From Triglochin maritima (lineage: Eukaryota > Streptophyta > Magnoliopsida > Alismatales > Juncaginaceae): a stretch of 64,000 bases of DNA. The stretch covers positions 12,516,743 to 12,580,742 of the forward strand of contig OY821772.1 of assembly GCA_963682175.1 (NCBI GenBank), given 5' to 3'. The number at the start of each line of letters is the position of its first letter. The first letter of the stretch is position 1. A program made the translations under genes and the position numbers. Below are positions 57,559-64,000 of the stretch, piece after piece. The notes under the pieces are model-generated. The model was not told where the DNA came from and did not search any database. It saw nothing but the letters and a program-made list of their open reading frames with translations.

Positions 57559-58433
57559 TGTTAAAGCAATAGCCCAGCCGAGTCTAATGGACTCGTAAGC
57601 TCACCTAGGAATTATTTCTATCTCAGTGTATAAATCAAATGTAATCTTAGACTTTAATCCCATGTTGATTACTCACAAATTTGTACTTCAAACTCTTACT
57701 ATAAATATCATCACTCTAGAGTTTGAGATTCATTTTTCCTTTTACAAATCTTTTCCAAAAAATGTTCAAACATAGTATCAAGAGCAAATAATCTCGGTTA
57801 AAATCCTTGATTTTTTTCTTCTGGTTCCCTTTGTCTTCTTCTACCTTCCAGCGCAGCCCACCATCACCCAAGAAAATCTCTCGGCCCAAACCCCCACTAC
57901 TTTAAAACAAACCCACCAAGAAAAGTAATAGTTTCTCTCTCTCTAATCCTACGATCTGGATCTCTTCTTGCTTGAGCACATCAGTTGTGCTTCTCTTAGC
58001 AAAATCCAGCTATTCAACCCAAATCCAACGACCCACATTCTCTGCTCCATCAGAACCTTCCAGAAACGTCCATCTCAATCTCCCATTTTCTTTGAAACCC
58101 GTTTTAACGATCACCATTACTCCATAACCCTATCCCACAGATTCTCATCCCCGCCGCTCACAAGAAGCACATTTTTAATCAATCGGCTCAGAGCTCACCT
58201 CCACAAAACTTAAATCTGGTCCATCCATTCAAAATACATGGCTCCGATCTTACATCCTACCGGCAGATCCCAATAGTTCTTGATCTTGAAACCCTACAAT
58301 CTACGTCCAGGATCCAGTCCTGCGCTCCCTTATCAACCTAACCTTACCGTCATCAACTAAAACCCTTCCATTCCCATTTCTTGTCGTCACTGTTCTCTTC
58401 TCTTCTCCAGCACACCTCAACCACGATGAACTC

Positions 58434-59604
58434 TAGGGCTGCCAATTTCGTATTTCGGGTCGTGTTCGTGTCGACACGAATTGACACGAATTGTTTTTGG
58501 CTCAACCCGAATGCGAACACAAAAACGAAATAAAATAAAAATTCGACACGAACACGAACTTAGGAACAGAACACGACCCGAATTGACACGAATTTCTTTT
58601 CGTGTTTCGGGTTGTGTTCGTGTCAACACGAATTGACACAAATTCTTTGTGTTACACATTAGCAAATGGATTTGTTGGTCTAATTTATACTTGTCGGCTT
58701 AACACGTAAACAATAGTTAATTTGTGTTCCTTAATCAACCCACAATGACATTGTTCACCCACTGAAATTTCTTCGAAAGCATGTAATGAATATTTTTCAG
58801 CTTCAAGGAACATCATTCCATCTAAAACTTGCACAACGCAAAAGTAGAACATAAGTATTTTTTAAGTTACAACCATAAGAGACTGCAAGAAGAAGTAATT
58901 GACTTTTTTTGTAAAGATTCATGGAAGTTTGGGGCAAGACACATAAATATTAATCATCCAACAAAACAAATTCAGGGAATGTGAAGAAAGTAGGATTGAC
59001 AATTATGAGATGAGATGCATTTAGGGAAAGGGAAAGAATGATAGAAGAATCCAATCCAATCCAGGGGTTATGACTTACACATGAGCAAAGAGATATGCCT
59101 TACCATGCTTGCAACGAAAAGACTGAAAAACACAAACACAATCTTTAGGTGAGAGGAGATCGAATTAGGATGAAAAAGAAAGAAAAGGAAATATTCGAGA
59201 GGAGAGGAGAGGGCGAGGACGACTGCTGGAGAGGAGAGGGCGAGGACAGTTGCTGAAGAGGAGAGGGTGACGACGACTGCTGGATTTGGCGAGGATGGTT
59301 GCTGGACGACTGCTGGAGAGGGATCGACAACGAGGAGTGGAGACGGCTGCTGGATGTTTATTTTAGAATCTTAGTTTGGGTTGAGTTAGGGTTTTTACTT
59401 TTCTATTTGAAATTCGAGTAATTCGTGTCGACCCGAATTACACGAAACCCAAAATATATCAACCCGAACCCGACCCGAATTAAAATTTGTGTTGTTCGTG
59501 TCGACCCGAATTCGACACGAACCCAAAATAGGTCAACCCGAACTCGAAATTTCGTGTCGTGTTCGGGTTCGAATTTCGTGTCGTGACCCGAATTGACAGC
59601 CCTA
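58434..59604. mobile_element. hAT-type non-autonomous element, 1.17 kb (hAT-2)
   Basis: It begins TAGGGCTGCCAATTTCG and ends AATTGACAGCCCTA, inverted ends. It is flanked by perfect 8-bp duplications ATGAACTC (58426-58433 and 59605-59612). Subterminal blocks repeat CGTGTCGACACGAATTGACA-type words in both orientations. No transposase; the middle holds a GA-rich tandem (GGAGAGGAGAGGGCGAGGAC, 59200-59270). A remnant of a similar element lies near 35185-35310. Confidence 0.9.
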
Positions 59605-59779
59605 ATGAACTCCATGTCCTCCAACTCCACTGTCCAAGAAAACCACTACCACTCTTCTACCTTGTGTGTCTTCTAATCCCGCCTTCTTTGTTCATGTCTG
59701 ATTTGATCACGACAACTTTCATCTCTGGTGATCACAAATCGTCCTTCTCGTTAAAGGTCATGAACTTTTCAGTTATCTT

Positions 59780-61069
59780 GATGGATTTCTCCCTTGTCCA
59801 CTAAGACTCTTAACCATCACTGAGTTCGCCACCACATCACCATCTGTAAACCCTGCCTACCTCTTCTGATGTAAGCAAGACCAGCTTCTTCTTGGTTGGC
59901 TTTGTGTCGTACTCTGCAAAAGCATTATGGCACATGTGGTCAGTTGTGACACACAATACGCTGTTTGGACTAGCTTGGAGCGACTCTTCACTTCCCAGTC
60001 TAGATCTTGCATCCTCCAGGTCCTTCTTCATCTTCAGACAATAAAGAAGGCTGACTCTTCCATCTCCAATTTTCTCCAACAAATGAAGTCCATCACTGAC
60101 TAATTCTCCACTATTCTCAGTCTAGTCACCAATGCTGACCTAGTGCTTCATATTCTATCTGGTCTTGGTATTGAGTATGACTCTTTTGTCACCTCCATCA
60201 CAACTCACCAAGATCCTCTCTCTTCGTTGAAGATCTACACAACATGCTTCTTTGCTATGAGACTTGTCTTGCAAAACACAACACTCCGGACATCTCCGTC
60301 AATGCAATAATCATGACAACTCCCAACCTAACAACCACAACAACTACTTTCGCAATAATAACAACAACTCCAACAACAACACATGTTCCCTCTTCCAATG
60401 TCAAATATGCACTAAATTTGGCCATTCCACTCTCCAATGCTATCAACAGTTTGATCCCTCCGTCCAATCCCCTCAAAATCTCTCTGCTCACATGGCTTCT
60501 GTTTGTCAAGTAGCCGATGATGCCTGGTACCCTGACTCGGGTGCCACTCATCATTTGACGAATGACACTGGTGGCTTCCATGAATCACAGGAGTATCATG
60601 GGACGAATGTAATATGAACCGTTAATAGCTTAGGTTTGCCATTCTTCGCTTAAGATCTATTACTTTACCACATTATGTGAAACCATTACGCATGCATAAT
60701 ATTTTTTATGTACATTCTGTCATATGAAAACTACTATGTGTTGCCATGTTTACTGCTAATAATAATATTTACTTTGAACTTTACCCCACTTATTGCCTTG
60801 TCAAGGATCTATTCTCGGGTCAGGTCCTCTTTCGAGGTCAACTTGAGCATGGGCTCTACCAGTTGCAACTCTCTAGTTCTTCCCCTCGAAAATTGGTTTT
60901 TCTAGGCGAACATTCTCCTGTTGATATTTGACACCAACGTTTGGGACACCCTTCTATTAGAATTGTTGGTTCCTTACTTCATAAAATGGTTTTCTTGTTT
61001 CAAGACCTAAACTTTTACCTTTCTGTCATACTTGTCCGCAAATAAAGAATATTAAACTGCCTTTTTCTA
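59780..61069 (+). pseudogene. COP-2 gag, zinc knuckle, protease and GAG-pre-integrase remnants
   Basis: Gag (UBN2 type) is readable from about 59950 to 60230 with SRSCILQVLLHLQTIKK and ISNFLQQMKSITD, interrupted by a TAA. An Asn-rich linker leads to a zinc knuckle CQICTKFGHSTLQC (C-x2-C-x4-H-x4-C) near 60395. A protease site WYPDSGATHHLTND (intact DSGA) follows near 60526. After frame losses, a GAG-pre-integrase phrase (HQRLGHPSIRIV) is seen near 60935-60970, with IKNIKLPFSKG at the MULE-4 junction. The domain order fits Ty1/copia. Dead copy. Confidence 0.8.
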
Positions 61070-61367
61070 AGGGTTCTTATACACGGACGCGGGCGTCCAG
61101 GATGCAGGCGTCGAGTCATCCAGTCAACGTCCAGTCAGCAGTCCAAGTCATTTCCAAACAGTGTACCTTTTTTGGAAATGTCGGTTTCTTACGTACGACG
61201 CTTCTGCCGCAGAGATAAGACCGTAAAGAGACACCAAACCACCGTCTGTTCAGATACCGAGTAGCGAAAGAAAATCCCAGACCTTTCTTCCTGAGTTTTC
61301 TCCTTCCTTTTCTCGAGTTTTGTCCGTCTAATCACGTGGTTTTCTTCCACCCTCCATCGTCGACGAT

Positions 61368-64000
61368 ATGGATTCTCCGCATCAAGCTTCCTCTAGCAAT
61401 GTGGTGGTGCATCAGGTTTGTCGTTTTAACAAATGCACCTGATTTTGATACTAAGAACAAGGTGAAGATATTTGTTGTGTCTTCTTAGGCATCTACAAAC
61501 TACTACCAGCCCTCCAAATGTGCGTGAACACCAATAAATAAGGTGTTGGGAAAGATGAAGGACGCTGAGAAGGATGTTTTCTGAGCTACCCCCTTCGGTA
61601 ACTTCCTAGACCTCGCCAATGTTCCGGTTGATAATGACATTTTCGACTGGTTCGTGGAATACTATAACGGTGAGGAGGTTGGTTGAGGATCGACTCTGGG
61701 GTAGTTCACTTTACAACTGAAGACGTTGCCCTACTTTTGGGCCTCAGACTCCATGATAAGACAGTACACATGCAGCCAAAAGACGTCGCAACCCGAATGG
61801 GGGAGAACCTTAACAACGCCCAACTTTGTGCTCAGATGATGTCTACCAATTATCTGAGGGATGAGGAGTACGCCCGACTCCTCATTTGTTACATCTTCAA
61901 CCATTTTTGTTTTGTGATGGCACGCGTCGAACAAGTGTTTGGTTCATGGACCATTTGGCTGACTTCAAATGGCTACACAAGTACGCATGGGCGGAGGCTG
62001 TTCACAAAGCACTTGTGACGGGCCTAGAGAAAGCCATCCAGGATCTACAGACCAGGAGATCGTCTAGTAACGCAGCTACAAAGAAGGGGTACGTCGATGA
62101 GTGTGAGTGTACTACAAGTAAGCGTCCGTGTTTTCTATCTTTAATTTGCTTGTCCTTTTTAAGTTATATTTGTCTTTTTTAACCTGTTCGCTTGTCCTTT
62201 TTAAGTTATAGTTTTTCCTTTTTAAATTCTTCGTCTGTCCTCTTTAAGACGTGAGTATGTTCTTTTAAACAAGTTGGCGTGTTCTTTTAAGTAATGGTTT
62301 GTCCTTTTTAAATTATAGTTTTTTTTCTTTTTAAATTCTTCGTCTGTCCTCTTTCATACTAACTCATGCCTTTTTTAACGTGTTGGCGTGTCCTTTTGAA
62401 GTAATAGTTTGTTATTTAAAGTTATAGTTTTTCCTTTTTAAATTCTCCGTCTGTCCTTTTAAGATATGAGTTTGTCCTTTTTAACATGTTTATGTGTCCC
62501 TTTTAAGTAACAGTTTGTTCTTTTTATGTTATAGTTTGTATTGTTTAAGACACGACTTTGTCCTTTTTAGCTTTTTCTCTTGTCCTATTTAAATTCTTTG
62601 GTGCCCTTCTTACGTATGGTTGTGCGAGAAGTTCATTTTGGAAGACCCAAAATTGGGTGCCTGTCCGAGGTGAACTGGTGGTCCGAAATGTTTGGAAAAC
62701 GGATCATTTTGAAGAGACAGGAGGAACGTGACATCACTCTCTCTAAAATTTACGAAGGCGAATTTGAGCTCGCACACCCGCCGATCCTTACACCGAAGGA
62801 GAAATAATTCATTGGTCTGGCTCAAATACCTAAGCCAACCTAACACGAATACTGATTGTCCTTCAACAAGCATCAAAATAAGGGTGCAATTGAGAGATTA
62901 CAGCATCCCTCAGGACCCACTACTTCAAGAGTTGGAGTTGGAGTTGGTTGAGGTGAAGATGAAATGCCTGCAAGCCGAAGTTGCCTTGAAGGAGGCAATT
63001 GAAGAGGTTAAGAGGTTAAATGAGGACTTGAGGAAGTATCGGGAGGAGAATGGGATGCTGAAGAAAGAGATTGCATATCTTCGAGGATATGGGAACAAGG
63101 TAGAAATAGAGAAGAAGAGGAAAGAGAGGAGGAGAATAGGCATAGTGAGGAAGAGAAGGAAAGAGAGGAGGAGAATAGGAGGGAGGAAGAGGAGGAAAGA
63201 GAGAGGGTAAAAGAAGAGATGAAGAGAGAGGAGAAAAAGAGGATGGGGAGGAGAAGGAAAAGAGAGGGAGAGAGAAAAGGAGAGAGGAGGAGAAGAATAG
63301 GAGGGAAGAAGAGAAGGAAGGAGAGAGGAGAGAAGAGGAGAAAAGGAGGAGGGAGGCCGAGAATGAAAGAAAGAGGGTGAGAGAAGAAGAGAGAGGAGGA
63401 GAAGGAAAAACAAAGGGAGAGAGAAGAGAAGAGGAGAGCGGAGGAGAGTAATGAGGAAGAAAGAAGGAAAGAGGAAGAAGAAAAGAAGAAAAAAGAGGTG
63501 GAGGAGCACAGGATGAGGGTGACAGAAAGAAAGAAAGAGAAGAAAATAAAAAGGAGGAGGAAAAGGAGAAGGCCAGGAGGGCAGAGTGGGGGGCCAAGAC
63601 ATCGCTCAATGGCCAAAAGACAAGAAGATGAAGAGAAGGGCAAAAACAAGAAGAAGAAGGAAGAGGGAAGAAAGAAGGCTCCAAAGGAGCCTAAACAAAG
63701 AGAGGAAGAGGGGACAAGATGAATTTAGGTTGGCTCATCGCTCACGAGAGACAAGGCCAACCTAGACATGGATGCATTAGCCACGTGGAGCACTGATGAG
63801 GTGAACATACTATTGGAGTTGACCGCACCCACACACAATCACAAAGAGGTGATCTGGAGAGGTGATTTGGGTTGTTTCACACGTTCTGACCTGAAGGAGT
63901 TCATCACGAAGGGGATGGATATGACCAACGAGATGATAGATAGTTTGCTTTCTATACTGGAAGAGAGCCAAAAAAAAAGAAAACTACCTCCAAGAGGTAA
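61368..64000 (+). pseudogene. Ulp1-like gene of MULE-4, decayed, 3' end outside window
   Basis: Exon 1 is 61368-61415 (16 codons, MDSPHQASSSNVVVHQ). Exon 2 is about 61489-62117 and carries at least two stops and two frameshifts, but DVALLLGLRLHDKTVHM is clear. The intron is 62118-62613; its 3' splice site lacks AG. Exon 3 has WWSEMFGKRIILKR, then RDYSIPQDPLLQELELELVE and a long GA-rich Glu/Lys/Arg coil (63090-63720). STDEVNILLELTAPTHNHKE and VIWRGDLGCFTRSDLKEF follow (63790-63905), matching the MULE-3 region just before its protease. The protease domain itself lies beyond 64000. Dead gene. Confidence 0.8.
62120..62610 (+). repeat. TGTCCTTTTTAAGTTATAG repeats in Ulp1 intron 2 of MULE-4
   Basis: About 20 units of 20-25 bp, each starting (T)GTCCTTTTTAA, fill the intron in sense orientation. 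It is the same intron, at the same place, that in MULE-3 is filled by TGTCCGGAATAAG units. Confidence 0.85.

Larger units (their letters stand above)
57559..61070 (+). mobile_element. Ty1/copia fragment COP-2, truncated by MULE-4
   Basis: The left LTR is 57559-57772 (214 bp, TGTTAAAG...TTCAAACA), followed by TAGTATCAAGAGC, a degenerate Met-tRNA primer site. It is interrupted by hAT-2 (58434-59604). Downstream are gag, a zinc knuckle, a protease site and a GAG-pre-integrase block, ending where MULE-4 begins. The 3' part and right LTR are beyond MULE-4 or lost. Confidence 0.75.
61071..64000 (+). mobile_element. MULE-4: decayed relative of MULE-3, right part outside window
   Basis: It starts GGGTTCTTATACACGGACGC, which matches the inverted right end of MULE-3 (GAGTAGTTATACACGGACG). 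The gene inside has the exon order of the MULE-3 Ulp1 gene. It is inserted into COP-2; the nine bases before it, TTTTTCTAA (61062-61070), are the expected duplication. Confidence 0.8.

Noticed and set aside
62925..63684. Long minus-strand Ser/Phe/Pro-rich frames
   Set aside because: Antisense shadow of the GA-rich coil of the MULE-4 Ulp1 gene.
1..64000. tRNA, rRNA or other structural RNA genes
   Set aside because: No tRNA A/B box pair or rRNA segment was recognised; the only tRNA-related sequences are retroelement primer sites.

Overview
Plant nuclear DNA, almost certainly from a flowering plant. It holds a single recognisable host gene, a B-box zinc-finger regulator of the BBX28/29 type, in a dense bed of transposable elements. 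All major plant classes are present: Athila-type Ty3 LTR elements, Ty1/copia elements, solo LTRs, four Mutator-like elements (MULEs), hAT non-autonomous elements and a PIF/Harbinger-like element. Plant-only families (Athila-type gag, plant mobile domain, FAR1-like and MULE transposases, clade-V B-box) and GT-AG introns fix the lineage broadly. The species cannot be read from the sequence.

Layout. 1-8924: 3' part of a degenerate Athila-type element (here ATH-1). It is split by a solo LTR (1187-3869), itself split by another solo LTR (1745-3210), both with perfect target-site duplications (TSDs). 8925-13008: decayed minus-strand MULE (MULE-1). 13009-18737: the host BBX gene on the minus strand and its surroundings, with a 156-bp hAT MITE. 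18738-27107: MULE-2, with a transposase, an OTU protease-like region and an opposing plant-mobile-domain (PMD) gene. It is interrupted by a solo LTR and by part of another LTR element. 27128-34396: a complete young non-autonomous Athila-type element (ATH-2), TSD GTAAT, LTRs about 0.5% different. 34397-38690: gene-poor sequence with old repeats. 38700-47188: MULE-3, the best preserved DNA transposon, with a perfect 9-bp TSD, an intact three-exon FAR1-like transposase and a convergent Ulp1-like protease gene. 48628-54335: degenerate Ty1/copia element. 54842-57097: Harbinger-like element with only a trihelix ORF. 57559-61070: truncated copia element holding a hAT insertion (58434-59604). 61071-64000: MULE-4, a decayed relative of MULE-3 that runs off the window.

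The most notable pattern concerns MULE-2, -3 and -4. Each pairs a transposase with a second gene for a ubiquitin-like-protein protease or a PMD protein. Introns of these genes carry short repeats private to each element, usually sense-oriented to the host gene. The PMD and Ulp1 genes share a tiny first exon of 16-18 codons ending in CAG before a phase-0 intron. The MULE-3 intergenic array has a 112-bp higher-order period. These features suggest an element-level design not explained by coding function, and are the best candidate here for something undescribed.

Limits: everything is read by eye. Families are named from motifs and conserved phrases, not searches. Boundaries are exact where a TSD is given and approximate elsewhere.
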